From Ilyonectria destructans (lineage: Eukaryota; Ascomycota; Sordariomycetes; Hypocreales; Nectriaceae): 64,000 bases of DNA. The notes under the pieces were generated by a model that saw only the letters and a program-made list of their open reading frames with translations, did no database searches and was not told the origin of the DNA. Every line of letters begins with the position of its first letter. Within the stretch, counting starts at the first letter, position 1. The DNA is taken from contig JAHEWK010000008.1 of the NCBI GenBank assembly GCA_020740775.1, positions 682,001-746,000 of the forward strand, written 5' to 3'. The position numbers and the translations under genes are program-made. Positions 46,801-59,109 of this stretch are shown here, piece by piece.

Positions 46801-49800
46801 TGTCAATGCCTCGTCTTTGCTAACAATTGTTTCCACGAGAACGATGCGGGACTTGATCAGGCTAGGTGCCACGGGCTCGGTACTACGGAGTTCGAGGGGG
46901 CGAGGAGCATTTACAGGCGTGATCCAGGGCCCGTCTTTATAACTGAGACCCGGCGGGAGTTTGGCCCGATTGAGGACATCAGCGATCACACTATGCTACG
47001 CTACGTAGTACAAGCAGCCGAGGGCCGAAAACATGGGACACCTAGACGACAACCACGGAGCGGGGCCCAGCCCATCCACAAGGATTGGCAGCTTGGGAGC
47101 TTGGGGGCTTGAAGGGGGCGTATCGCGGGTGGCAAGGATCAGAATGAAAGAAGAAGGTCGAGTTGCGCACGCAACGGGGTTGGACAGGACATCAGGTGCT
47201 CGTGATGAGGCGAAATACCGAGCTCTGACTGGTCTAAACCCGCGGGAAATGGTGTTGCAGCATGGCAGGGACTGGCCAAAAGGGCAAGAACTAGCCAGAT
47301 GGGGGGCTCCTTCCTCAATGGTGATCGTAAGGCGGGCACTTACACCTGTTGGGCACTTGGCAGTGAGTTGCTACCACGGCCTGAGAAGCTTGGCTTCTCC
47401 ATCTAGCACACTTGACCATTCGCTTTTTTTCAACCACCCCATGTCGATTCCAATTATGGCATATCTACAACTCCTTCCATCATCGGCAAGATTGCTGCGG
47501 GCGTTGATGCCCTTGTGAGCCTGCCGGGGTAACACCTCGTTGTTTCGCGTCCGTGGGACAACTTCTCGGCAAGCGCCATTAGTTCCTCGGGGTGGGACGT
47601 TGACGAGAGTGTATCGGTGGTTGGGATGAAGATCGAGCCATTCAGAGGGCCGCTTCTATGCTTGCGAGGACCCTACTTGCTTGCTCCGCCATCAGATGAG
47701 GCATGATGCTCCGTTCGTAGGACAAGCTTGGTATGCAAACGCCCCCCTCGCCCCATTCCGAATCGGGACTTGCCAATGCTTCCAGAAGTTCTTTGCCTAA
47801 GCTGAGGAGAGGGTACAGCTTATCTAGTTTCCCCCCAACGACGAGACCGTTCCGACGATCGTTGCCCTCTTCCAGATGCTGTGTTGCCAGAGCCAAGACC
47901 CGACGGCCAACCAGAGGCATTGCGGATAGCCAGAATCCCTCCCGAGTCGACCTGGTGATGGGCACTAGCGAGGCAGCAAGGAAGCAGCAGAGCAGGGTAA
48001 CAGGGCAGCAGCAACTATCGTATGGTGAAGCAAAACCCCAAATCAAAAGTTCCGGCAACGTTGCAACGCTGCCAGCTGTGTGCCGCCCTAGGGTGCGAAA
48101 AGCCGCCCACGATAAGGAACCCCAGGACGCCAATGCATGCGCCAATGTTCCGAGGGTGTGGCCGAGTGGAAGATGCGCGTCGGGAGGCGGCCGCGTGGAC
48201 CAGGTCATGTCTTGGCCAAGTCGCCTAGGCAGGGGCCAGAAGTGCAAGAGGGTCTCTTGAGCGGCAATCTGCTGATTCTGGGGTTTGTGGCGGATGGCTG
48301 ATCGCATCCTCCAGGGACATTGTGTTGCCAGACCCGAAATGCAGCTACTTATCCGACATTCAACTCTTGATGGCGGTAACCCGGCCAGCAGCGAAGCACC
48401 ACCGCAGCCTCTTGATCCGCCACTCACCTTATCCTTCCACTTGAATAAGACGCCATCCAGCACCTCCTCTCTTCAGCCACTGCCGCCGAGCCGGTGGATG
48501 AACCGACGTTGGCATAAACAACGACGCTTGCGTACGTGCTCTACGTAGGACGTTTTGACAGTGTGGGGAGATAGCATTCAGAGATCCATGCCAAGTCAGG
48601 CCCCGTGCACCGCTTCGCAACGCCACCTTCCTATTCGCGCCTAATTAGAAGCTCCTGCGCTTCTAGGCGCTAAGGTCCTTTTTATAAGCTCCCTCCCTAG
48701 AGTTGCTGACAGGGGTTGACACCCTCTTCACCAGCCTCTGACCAGTCAACAGATACGAATAATTCGGATCTTGTACAAACTCACTGGCCGTGGGGGATTG
48801 GATGCTGACATTTCAATTCCAAATCGGATGTCTTGCCGCCGATCTGTTGGTCAGAATGATATCTCTTGTTTCTCGCGCCAACCAGGCCCCTGTGCAGTGT
48901 GGTCTCAACTTCGCTTCGTCCCTCGCCACCGCTCACGAGCATTTCGGTTCGGTTACGCCGTATCATAGACGACACATTATAACCGAACATCAATCACGCA
49001 CTGCGCGTATCGACGGGTAGCATCGGACGGGAAGACGAACGCCTTGCAGTGGTCCCGACTGCACTAACTTTAATTGACCGTCATCACAATTGAGTTTTCC
49101 TTCGATGGCGTTTTGGGTCATTGCACGATTTGCAAGTCCTCTACTACTCCCTCTCTGAGTTGGAAGACCACGTCTTCTGCTCAAATCACTTGGATCTTGA
49201 GTCCTCAATCAGCAAATACGGCGAAACTATGAATCCCAACCCCACGGGGAGACGAGTCTAACCACCTCGGTCTCGGATGCCGCGAACCTCAAGGCGCACG
49301 CGCCCTCAGTGTTGGATCTACATCTAGAGGCAGGTGATAATGCAAAGACACACTACGTGCTCGAAATAAGGCTTATCGCCTACTTAGCCGTTGCAACAGA
49401 GCTTAAACTTAACCGTGCAGCCAAGACCTCGTGTTGGTCCCAACGGCTTGGCACACTCGGTTCGCAAGGATCAAATGCGGATTGTAGGTACTTTTGGTTC
49501 TTACCTAAAGATCTAAGAAAGTACCTTAGGTCTTAGCCGAAGATATAAGACCATACCTCATGTCTTGGCTAAATACCCAGGTACAATACTTCTCCTACTG
49601 TTTAGGGAGATCGAAGTATTATTTACAGTCGAAAGCCACTGCATTATGGCGACTGCCGTAACGAGCAGTCACCGTGGATATCGTCAAGGATGCATGCACG
49701 TATTTAACCCTTGTGGCCTGTAACATGCGACAGGCAGCGCCATTCCAAAACAGGGAGCTCGAAAACTTATGGTTGGGTAATTTCGTCCACATCTCGCGGT

Positions 49801-50053
49801 GCAAATGATATTTCGTCCACCAATGCTGGTTTGCATTTTTTACCCCATCTAAATTGGTGTCCCTCTCTCTTACTGATCATCTACACTATCGTACACCCTA
49901 TACACTTCGACCTTGACGGTATCTGAATGTGTTTGATTGAGGGCCTGGACAAACAGCTGACTCATTGTTTAGGAAGCTGATTCCAAAATCACTGTACCCC
50001 AGCCGCGTCCTCGATAATTTTATCCCCCTCAATCCTTGAGAGATATCCATTGC
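46801..50053. other. 3.2-kb tract between PTR2 and ERG2
   Basis: It holds the PTR2 promoter. A minus-strand open frame of 273 codons at 47642-48463 ends in helix-like, protein-like sequence (HLEEGNDRRNGLVVGGKLDK) but has an atypical N-terminal half. The opposite strand is open over much of the same span, so I do not call it. CTACGTAG occurs at 47001 and 48541. 49500-49580 has short CCTAGG/TAAGAC-type repeats. Nothing else is recognised. Confidence 0.4.
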
Positions 50054-50852
50054 TTACAACTTCGCCTTCAGCAGGTTGGCGATCATCTCGCGTCCAGTGA
50101 TGCGAGTAGTGTGCCACAGCGTGGGGAAGTCCAGAGTGCTCGACAGACCGTCCGCGAACCCGAAGAACAGCATGGGAGGGATCCATCCGCGGGCGTACTC
50201 CATGGCGAAGCAGCCCTCGGGCATCTTGTACTGCTTGACGTCGCCGCGGTGCAGGTGGTGGATGCTGCCCGTAGGGTAGACCTCGGCCTCGTATGAGCCG
50301 GGCACGTATGCGAGCTGCGTTCCCGACAAAATGTGGAAGTAGTCGTCGGCCGTGTGGCGGCCAGAGTGACCCTCGGTGCCAATTGCGGTTCCTGTTCGTC
50401 CCGTTAGCTACGAAACCTTCATCTTCCTAGTGGAAGTATGAGTTGTAAGGGGAGCGAACCGAAGATGATGAGGTACTCAGTCACACCTAACGGCAGGTTA
50501 GCACTCCGACGAATCGACACAACACCGCTGGGCTCTTACTGGCGTGGATGATGTACATGGCGCCCATGGCACCGCCGGCGTTGTTGAAAACCCACTCCTC
50601 GTGCAGGTTGATGTGGGCAGGGTGCTTCTCGTGAAGCTCCGAGGTGATGTACTGCACGACGGCGCGGGTATTGTTGCCATGCTCGGCAAGCGCGCGCTTC
50701 GACACGTCGTCCAAGTGTTCGAGCTCGAAGATGTAGAACTTGTCGAGGTTCTGCTCCAGGACGTAGAAGACGGACGCCAACAGGCCGGTGAGCACAGCCA
50801 GAATGGCGAGGAGTCGGCTGAGGCCCGCAGGGGCGCTGTCGGACTTCGGCAT
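50054..50852 (-). CDS. ERG2: C-8 sterol isomerase (ERG2)
   Basis: Three exons (50852-50540, 50486-50460, 50391-50054) give about 225 residues, the usual ERG2 length. It moves the sterol double bond from C8(9) to C7(8) in ergosterol synthesis, in the ER membrane, and belongs to the sigma-1-receptor fold. One N-terminal membrane segment (LLAILAVLTGLLASVFYVL) is followed by EWVFNNAGGAMGAMYIIHAS, TEGHSGRHTADDYF and EGCFAMEYARGWIPPM. The end, FPTLWHTTRITGREMI, is highly conserved. The middle exon is only 27 nt and encodes most of VTEYLIIFG. It is required to keep the conserved sequence continuous. Two other ATGs lie upstream in frame, but MPKSDSAP fits best. Enzymes of this family are targets of morpholine-type antifungals. 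Confidence 0.96.
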
Positions 50853-51613
50853 CGCGGTTGGTTCCGGGAAAGAGAGACTGAAGAAGAAGGTCAAGTATTA
50901 AAAATGTAAGTGCTCTGCAAGAAGCGCGACGACAGTTCCAAGTCAATTGGTGCAGACCGATGCGGTATGGAAGATGTACAGAGCAGACAGGATGGCCGGC
51001 GCATCGTCGACGGGAATTATACTGAGGCCCTTTGCGACGGAGATTCGTCGGGGGTCCCTGAACGGTAACTGCCGGATCTCACCGCTCGGGTCCGCGAATC
51101 CCGGGTGACGCGATTTGTGATGCAGGAGATGAACGGCAATTAGCCGGCCCGCCCATTGACGTATGGCGACAGCTCTCAGACTTGGCTTAATTTGCGCCAG
51201 CCAGGCCCTCGCGTTCCGTTTTCGTGTTCGGGTTTGGAAACGGCGCCAGTTGGTAAGTCAATGAGTGAATGCAAGAGATGGACGGTAGACACGGCCATGG
51301 ATTGGATGCGAATAGGCGTCTAATAATCCTGTATTTTTGGTGTTCTTTCTGTATCCCTCTGGCGGCCTTGGGAGAAAAGCAACGCCAAGTCCCGAATAGT
51401 TCTCGTACATCTCAACGCCTCGTACATTACAGGCTGCGACAAGCACGCAAGCAAGAAAAAAGAGCAAATAAAGGCCAAAAAAGAAAAACTCCTCAAGTCC
51501 CCCGATCCTGTGCGATCACCATTTTACATCGCCATTGAGACCGCCTTCCCTCCCGTGCGCTACCCTACCTAGGTTTACAGACTGTCCTTGTGACAAGGCG
51601 TCGGTAAGGACCT
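50853..51613. other. Spacer between ERG2 and IES1
   Basis: A 761-bp region with the ERG2 promoter and the IES1 3' end. No gene is seen. 51440-51490 is A-rich. Confidence 0.4.
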
Positions 51614-53712
51614 TCAGTCAATGTCAGAGTCGCCCAGAACCTCCGTCCGGTCAGGGTCGTCGAGATCATCGTCTCCCCTATCTTCGTCATCGTGGAGCAT
51701 GGTCTGGTCCTCCATCTCAGCATCGTCAATTGTCATGTCACCCATTGTGACATCTCCAACTGTGATATCGCCCAGCGTCATGTCGCCGACTGTCATGTCG
51801 CCATCCATATCGCCATCGCCATCTCCATCTCCATCGCCATCCCCATCGATATCGCCATTAAGTTGACCATTAGTCTTCTCATCATCATCTTGGTCCGCGC
51901 CGTCGTCCTTGTCCTCTTCCGTCTTCTTCTTAGGTCGCTTAATCGGGGGGACGACACCAAGCTCGATGGAACTGGCGCCCCAGCGGGACAGGCGCCGGGT
52001 TGTCCGTCTCAAAGCAGACGCGTATGAGCTAACTTCCTCGCCATAGTCATCGTCTTCGTTCGTAAGTAGGCAGAGCCCACCAAGTCCCCTCTCTCGGAAA
52101 AGCCCAGGGGCCTTGTCACCAAGGAAGGAGAGGTTTTGCGGAATGGCGCCCTCCTCATCGCTGTCCTCGAAGGGGTCTGTCTGAGCCTCAAGTCGACGGT
52201 ATGCTCTGAAGATGGCACCATCCTGTCGTCGAGCTTTTCGGCTCTTGTGGTGCTGCCTGCGGAGACCACGGTCTAGAATGTACTCAACTCTCTGACTCCG
52301 GTTTCGCTCAACAGCCAATTGATGAGCGGTTGGAGGTCGAGGCTTTCTTGCGACCACGCCCTCACCTCCTGCGTGGTGTGCTGGCGAAGAGCCTTCAAAG
52401 ATTTGGTACTTGAGGGGAGCGCCTCTCCGTGCAGAGCCTAGACCTCGACCAAGCGCTCTTGGGGGAGGGGTAGATCGGGTGCTGTCCATATCAGACTCAT
52501 GCTTTGACGGCCTAATCCGAGGAAGAATGGCGGGCCCTTCATCGGCAAAGGATGGGCGGATCTTGCCGCGCTTCGTCTCGCGCTCATTGAGATAGGCTTG
52601 ATCCATCTCCAGAATCTTGGCTCGTGTCTTCTGCTTGGCTCGGCCAAAGTCAACCTCCTCAGTAGTGTCCACATTCTCCTTGGCCTTTTCCTCGTCCGTC
52701 ATCTCTTCCAGGGCAGGCACTCCCTGGTTCGCAACGTCGAGGCCGTAGTCTACACCCGGACCAAAGGGGTTCTCCTCACATCCCTCTTCGGTAAAGTCGG
52801 ACTCGAGGTAGAACCACATGAGCCAAAGGAAGGCGTTTGCTCGAGACTTGCTGGAGTACTGGGTCTTCATGATGAGATCATGGAACTCGCGATGGCGAGG
52901 GAAATGTAGCTCGGCAATCTTCTGGGCCGTGTTGCACATGACGAAGATGAGGTTGACGGGGTTTGTGCGGGGAACATCTTCGCCCTTAATCTTGTCCAGT
53001 GAATTGGGCTCATTGCGGTCCTCGGCGCCGCCTTTGAGAATGGACTTGAGACGGGGTGCATCTTGTAGTTGCTTGTAGGCATGCGCGTCTTGATGGGCCT
53101 GGAGAGAGGGGATGGCGTGGTAGGTTCGGAGCTGTGCTCGCATCTCGGGGAAGACTGCAGCGGTTAGTATGGCCAACACAGAGCAGGGTACGGGAAGGTC
53201 TACTCACAATTGAGGGTGGTGTTCATGCGGCCCATGTTGACCAAGAGGCAGACCATGGCCATGCCCTTGGCAGCTTCTCTGTCGCTCAACAACTTATCCC
53301 TAAGGACCTTGCTAGTCTTTGTGCTGCGAGACATGGTATCGATGTAGAGGTCAGCAAATGTTTGCTTCTCCATCTTGTCGTCGTAGGAGTTGGTAAAGAC
53401 GACCATGTCGTTGTCGAAGACAGCTTTGAGAAAGTCGTACTGGATGTCCTCTCGCCAAAGGGGCTCTCCATCTTCCTTCTTCAGGTGTCGAATCTTGCCA
53501 ATCTGCTGCTGGCCGCTCGCGTCCTTGCCCTGCGACCCCTTTCCCTTGCCACGGGCGGGCTTCTCGACGGGGTCGGGCGTCGCATCGGCCATCTGCGTGT
53601 CGTCATCCTCGGTCACGGCCCGAGACACAAACGACTTGCTCTCGCCTTGGACGGGGGAGCTTGGGGGCTCCATGTCGGACGTTGCGCCGACCGAGCTGGG
53701 GGACGCAGCCAT
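51614..53712 (-). CDS. IES1: INO80 chromatin-remodelling complex subunit Ies1-like
   Basis: Two exons (53712-53208, 53154-51614) give about 681 residues. It is a fungal-specific subunit of the nuclear INO80 remodeler. The conserved part is near residues 75-250: LKKEDGEPLWREDIQYDFLK, VCLLVNMGRMNTTLNFFPEM, RTYHAIPSLQ and FLWLMWFYLESDFTEEGCEENPFGPG, here given as two adjoining blocks. The rest is charged and Arg-rich, with RRQHHKSRKARRQ as a likely nuclear signal. The C-terminus has a striking low-complexity run, alternating Asp-Gly and then GDMT/GDIT units, before a very acidic end. Identification rests on recalled sequence of the Ies1 core and is good but not absolute. It is head-to-head with POM34. 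Confidence 0.86.
51733..51857. repeat. Short tandem repeats coding for GD-rich units in IES1
   Basis: Six- and fifteen-base units (CATCGC/CATCTC on the plus strand, then copies like GTCATGTCGCC) are arrayed in tandem. They encode DGDGDG and repeated TxGDM units. Such arrays vary in length by slippage, so this should be polymorphic between strains. Confidence 0.8.
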
Positions 53713-54759
53713 GATGGGTGGTGTTTTGGACGAGTTTGGTTGGCGATGGAGGGCGGGAGGGAGGAGGAGAAACTCGGCTGGGCGACGTGCGTCAGGGTTA
53801 ACGGCGCATGGCGATGTCGCGAGGAAGACTGGTCGAGTAGGCTATTGGCTATTGATGGACGGAGCGAATCGATGGTGAGGGGATTCGTGTTGTGGGTGCC
53901 GATGACGAGGCCGATTGTGATGAGGCGAGAGCAGGGTTTTGGCGCGAATGTGAAGGCTGAGATGAGGAAGATGCCACAGCTGCGCACGAGAGCCTCGCCC
54001 ACCAGAAAGCGGCTCGTGGGAAGTTAGTGCTGAGGCGCGTCAAAGATGCGCTGAAGTTTAGTGGACTTGATTACCCCTAGTTCCCTGTGGCTGATAACCG
54101 TGGCTCGGCTCGTAAAGTGGCTCAACGCCGTGCTTGGTGTGGTGGCTCGGTTCCTCTCCTCTGGTTCGTGATTCGGCGTCCAGAGATTCCATTTTCAAGC
54201 TTTATTATATGGAAGCCCGGGTTTTGGAATCCTAACGATTTTATATAAAAACTACTTCAGCTAGCCCTATATTCGGCAGTATTTACAGAGCTAACCATAC
54301 TGCCAGAATGGACAGCATTCAGATAAGCAACAGACCTTTATGTTCCTCAGTTCCTTGCAGGTGTGGCTTAGCTGGCCCGTGCCTGGTCGCTCGCTGCAAC
54401 CCGACACCCTAGCGTCTGGCTTGCCTTTGTGTTTTCCCCAAGGTCGCCTGGGCTTCTCTTTCACTCCAGCAGCAACGCCAACGTCAACAAATCCACGACC
54501 AAGGGAGCAACCGCCCTCCCCACGGCTTCGGCCTCCCCCAGTGACTACTAACCCGCAGCAGCTTTAGCAGAGTGATACTCGTACAACTTCGCCTTCGCGT
54601 AGAACGTTGGACATCGCCGCTACTGTCGAATTCCCAATCGCCTCGACAACCTTGAACCTGAAGCGTGGTGATCCGACACATCCCAAATCACAGCCAACCA
54701 CGACTGTCGCGTGCGCAATTCAGCCTCTGGACTCACTCTGACGGAGTTTGCCCTTCGAG
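53713..54759. promoter_or_regulatory. Divergent promoter IES1 / POM34
   Basis: A 1.05-kb region between the two starts. 54185-54260 is A+T-rich. No specific binding site was recognised, and no gene is supported inside it. Confidence 0.4.
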
Positions 54760-55587
54760 ATGTCGACTCCTATCCGGTCGACTCCGGTGAAGAGCCCTCC
54801 CGTCGCCGACAGCCCTGGAACATGGCGACATCCGCGACTCAATGAGATCACCCGTCGGCGCAATGCCACCGCTTTCTCCGAGAAGAACGTGAGGCAAATA
54901 GCGTACAATATCGTCGCTCTCCTCGGCCTCTGGTCCACACAGGTGCTCGCCAAGCTCAACGTTGGCCCTCAAGCGTGAGTGCTCAGCCTACCGTCACACC
55001 TCGCCTCCTAGCTAACCTTCTCCAGTGTCCCCCAGTCCATTCGGTGGTACCTAAGCTGGGCATGGTTTATCCTCCAGCTAGTGCCCTTCTTCAACATTGG
55101 CATCGCATGCCTCCCTCTCGTTCGGCCACAGGACGACCTCTCCGACATCGCTCTCACTCCTGCCCAGCGCCAGTTGCTCGGTCTCCCTCCCGCCTCGGCG
55201 GCACCCACACCCGATGCGAAGTTCAGCACCCCTCCCCGATACTCGCGCACGCCCTCGATAGCAGGCTCCGTGGGAAGTAGGGGAAGCTACAACAGCTCGC
55301 CTCTGTCTGGCCGGGGGAGCCCTATCGTGCAGGGAAGCACTGGCTCCCCTCTCGGCAGCCCCCTTTTCCAGAAGAGTGTCAATAGCTTTGGAAATAATAG
55401 CTTTGGAAATGGTCGCCGATCATCCATCGGGTCTGGCAGCCCCTTTAGCGGAAGCACATCTGCCAACTTGTTCTCGGATCCTACTTCACCGAGCCCGTCC
55501 GGAGGGAAGCGAACGAGTGTTGGACTGAACAGCAAGTGGCTGTACGAGAAGGGGAGGCGATCCTCGAGTAATGCCTGGTTGCACTGA
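54760..55587 (+). CDS. POM34: Nuclear pore membrane protein Pom34-like
   Basis: Two exons (54760-54974, 55026-55587) give about 258 residues. Pom34 is a small integral nucleoporin of the pore membrane ring. The N-terminus has a Pro-rich TPIRSTPVKSPP stretch. Two membrane segments then fall close together (NIVALLGLWSTQVLA; WYLSWAWFILQLVPFF) and a long Ser/Gly/Pro-rich tail follows (GSPIVQGSTGSPLGSP; NSFGNNSFGN). This is the arrangement of the fungal NPCC/Pom34 family, which I recognise from the two-helix core. The splice joins PQA to VPQSIRWY in frame. The family call is moderately sure because the core is short. Confidence 0.75.
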
Positions 55588-55924
55588 GCAGCGGACCTGT
55601 AGCAAAGGGAACAAGTATTGGCAAGCATCCTCAGTACGGGTATTAGAAGTGAGGTGAGAGTGGGCCAGCTTATATACCGTACGAACTGCCCTTTACGTCT
55701 TCTCAGTCGCATTGATGTCCTTGTGGCTGATGGCGTTATGTTTACGATCTAATTGGGAAATGCATTTTCGAGTACGTGATGTACAGGTGTCTATATTGGA
55801 TGTGTGAATAATTGTCACTTAAGACTTAGTAGTTGGCATGGCACTGGACGTATCATGAGTAATAAGACAAACCCTTGAACATTCGTTACCTATCTCGTAC
55901 CACATCTGATAAACTATTCTTGGA
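55588..55924. other. Convergent 3' region between POM34 and the monooxygenase
   Basis: A 337-bp A+T-richer region where two genes end facing each other. It would hold both polyadenylation sites. No gene is seen. Confidence 0.5.
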
Positions 55925-58105
55925 TTACAGACCCAAGTGCTCTAGTACGAGTGACTGCAGCTCTTCAGTCGTTGTTTCGATGCTAGGGCACTGGAGAAGA
56001 TGCTGGTCTGGCCGCACAAGCAGTGCTCCTCCGGTCGCAAAGCCACCATCCTTCTCAAACAGGGCCTTCTGCTCGGCTCCAGTAAACTCGAAGTCGACGC
56101 CTGCCACCCAGAGCTGGACTTTGATATTGCGACTTGCGAGGGACGTCTGTAACTCCTCGACCTTTTGTGTCCAAGGCTCCGCAGTCGAGGCAATCAGCGT
56201 GAAGGCATCCATGCCGCAGAGATCCAGCGTGGAGTACTGGCGGGCCGCGATCTCGCCTGCGGTAAACTCCTTGACGTATGAGACGTCCAGAGCAGGCGTC
56301 TCGTCCGTGATGGAAGCGTCGAGGGGCTTGATCCAGGCGTGGGGGACACGAGCGCCAGACACAAACTTGGGTGTGAAGTTTGAAGCATTGGGGGGCGTCT
56401 CCTTGTCGCCGTAGACGTATCCGATGTGAATCTCGAGCTATTAGGTCCGATGTTAGTTACTGCACGCAACAAATGAGACGGAGAATCTCACATTGTCAAA
56501 GTGCTCTCTCTGGCCCTCCACCTCTCGGGCAATCATATCCTGCTTGGCAGGATCATGGATCGACTTGTGCAAGTTCTCCCGAGCCTTCTCTACGTCATCA
56601 ATCCCCGCCGTTCCAAGCGCCTTGAGGAACGAGAAGATCTTCTTGCCGTTCTTAACGCTCTGTGCAGAGTTGACGAGCGCAATCTGCCGTCGATCCGCGT
56701 CATAAGAATCAAGAATGGAATCGCCCGCCCAGCCCTGGTGTACCGCGGCAATCTTGTAAGCAAGGTTGTGTGCGTCTGCAATGCCAGAGTTGAGACCGAG
56801 GCCACCGGTGGGCGGGAAGGAGTGCGCAGCGTCGCCGACTCTGTTACGGTAGTGTTAGTTGATGGAGCTCGGGTTTCCCAGGGCGACATACAAGAAGACG
56901 TTGCGATCGCGGTACTGCTTTGCAACTTTGCGGCTGAGAAGCCACGGCCGGTAGCTCACGACATTGAATGGGATGTCTTGGCCAATTGCTGCCTTTAGAG
57001 TAGTTCGGCAGAGGTCTTGGTCCCAAGTCTCTGCAGGGTGCTTATTCGACTGATTTTCGTTTAGTTTGCTCTCTCGAAAAGGGGTTGTGACAGCCTACAT
57101 CAAAGTTGCTAATTAGCACATGGTTGCCTCCCAAGTCGTATGCAATAATGAAACCCGAGCAAGCTGGGTCGGTGATCCAGTGGAGCATGCCGACCCGGTC
57201 CTTGACGACGGGGCGCAGGTCGGCGTTGAAGTGGATGGTCATCATGGTCTCATCTATTCGCAGAAGGTCAGTTGATATACTTGGGGATGTCACACGGTGT
57301 CTGAATGCTCACAGCCATCCTCTCCTTCGCTTTCAATGCCCAAGTCCTTGCGAACCTGACTCTTTGCGCCGTCACAGGCAATGACATGTCGAGACGTGAT
57401 TTGCCACCGGGTCTTTGTCGCACGCTCTTCAACAGTTGTGATCACTTTGTCTTTCTGCTACCATCCGTTATGTCAGATTGAACAATTTGCCAGATACTAG
57501 TCAATCAAGTGAGCTCACCTGTTCACAAGTCACAAAGGCGACGCCTTTGCGGATCTGGACGTTGGGATCATTCTCCAGCTCCTTGGCTACGAACTGCTCA
57601 AAGCCTGGCTGGGGAATATTATGGATCATCTGGCCGAGTTTAGTCCAAGACTTCTTCAATGGGATCTGATTTGCTTCGTACCTCGGGTGTAGCTTCAAGG
57701 ACTTTGGTGTCCATCCGCTCGTAGGGTAGCACACCGATGCGCTCGCCGCTAAGGTTGGTGACGAAATTCACCCAGTACGCATCATCGCGCGGCGATCCTT
57801 GTCGGCGCATTTCTATCGTGTCAAGGCCGAATTGGCGGCATATTTCCAGGCTTCGAGGGCAGAGGGCGTGGGCTTTGGGGGCGGCGAGGCGTTCGGGATA
57901 CTTCTCGATCAGAAGGGATTGCACTGTAGTCAATTCGTCAATTTCAATAGGACCGAGAGAGCTGTAAGTTCTATGACTTACCTCCTAGCTTGGACAGCAT
58001 ATAGGCTGAAAGCAGTCCCGCAGGACCACCGCCAACAATCAGCACCGGGACATGGATAGTGGTGTTGGCTCCGTTTGCAGAGGGGATCTCGAGTAAGCCG
58101 GGCAT
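55925..58105 (-). CDS. FAD-dependent aromatic-ring monooxygenase (phenol hydroxylase-like)
   Basis: Eight exons (58105-57982, 57923-57682, 57629-57519, 57454-57313, 57253-57099, 57049-56892, 56840-56492, 56437-55925) give about 597 residues. All phases close. It belongs to the class A flavoprotein monooxygenases, which use NAD(P)H and O2 to hydroxylate aromatic rings. Visible motifs are GGGPAGL (residues 25-31) for FAD binding, CDGAKS (DG motif, Asp187) and VGDAAHSFPPTGGLGLNSG (GD motif, Asp314). The C-terminal 150 residues look like the thioredoxin-like domain of phenol hydroxylases. The substrate is unknown; a phenolic compound or polyketide are both possible. It is divergent from a Zn2Cys6 regulator, with an MFS transporter next, which suggests a co-regulated set. 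The exact 3' splice site before exon 4 is ambiguous by one codon. Confidence 0.92.
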
Positions 58106-59109
58106 GGCGAAGGCTTTGGCTGTGTTCCTGTCTAATTTCTCTCGGTGGCGATATCTAAAGATCTGGTTAATACTGCTCGAGTCTCGTCTTCGTCGCCTTC
58201 TATTTTAATTATAGATCTTGAACTGTCCAAGTTGGTCTACTTCAGAGCTTCCCCAGATCGGCCAAGGTCGGCGTCCCCACTTTCCGAAAGCCGGAGGAAG
58301 TGCGTCTGTCCATATCCTACAGCCAGCATCGGCAAGTAATGTCGGAGAGCGAACCGTCACAGCAGGGCTCAGAATGCCCGGGTCTGCTTCTCCTTCCTGT
58401 GCCGGTATTCATCAGCGCCCTTAGTCGCATCGAGCGTGGTGTGGTAGTTCCCGAAGCTCGGCTTCCGATTAGTCCGCTCGGGAGAGACTTGGGGAAGTCA
58501 TGGTGGGGAAAAGCTGGGGTATTCCGAAGACCGGATCCCGATTTGTTCTTGTCAACCTAATCCCCAGCTCGTCCATTGAAGGAATTTGAATGTAACAGCG
58601 ACCCTCGCATGTACATGACATATCCACGGGTTTCCAGGCTTGTCATGGGATTACCACAGTCGTGGAACTCGGCCAGGATTGGAGCCGAGACTAAGAGGTG
58701 CTATCTTGGATCCCTAGCAAATCCTAGATGCTTTGATGGCCGACTGTTCAATTGAGTGTTATATGGATCTTCGCTATGAGACCCGGCATCGCACCAACTG
58801 GCAATGACAAAAGCCATCAATAACAGAAGACTTTGAACAATCTTTTTCTAAGTGGAATGATACCTCATGAGTAGCATCCCATCCCATGTCCGCGTAGTCC
58901 TTTTGAGGCGCCCTTCGTTTAGCCCAAGATGGAACAATATGGATACCAGCCACATCCCCGTCAGCTGTAGCTCGCCACCAAAGTATCCAGCCCCGCTCCA
59001 CATTTGCACCTCATCCATCGCTGCAGCATCATGACACAGCCGTAATCTTGCGGCTGCGGGGATGCATTAATCTAGGCAATAGCTGTATCTCTTCCATTCA
59101 AAGCCAAAC
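58106..59109. promoter_or_regulatory. Divergent promoter between the monooxygenase and a Zn2Cys6 regulator
   Basis: A 1.0-kb region between the two start codons. It has a CCG-N5-CGG pair at 58284-58294 and a hyphenated palindrome GAAGC-TCG-GCTTC at 58453-58465. Zn2Cys6 dimers bind paired CGG triplets, so these are reasonable candidate sites for the adjacent regulator. No open frame in it is supported. Confidence 0.4.

Noticed and set aside
46801..46989. N-terminal extension of PTR2 by 63 codons
   Set aside because: It is in frame, but its composition looks like leader sequence, and the ATG at 46800 is in better context.
47642..48463. A 273-codon minus-strand frame
   Set aside because: The C-terminal third looks protein-like, but the N-terminal part does not, the other strand is also largely open, and no family is recognised. 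I could not support a gene.
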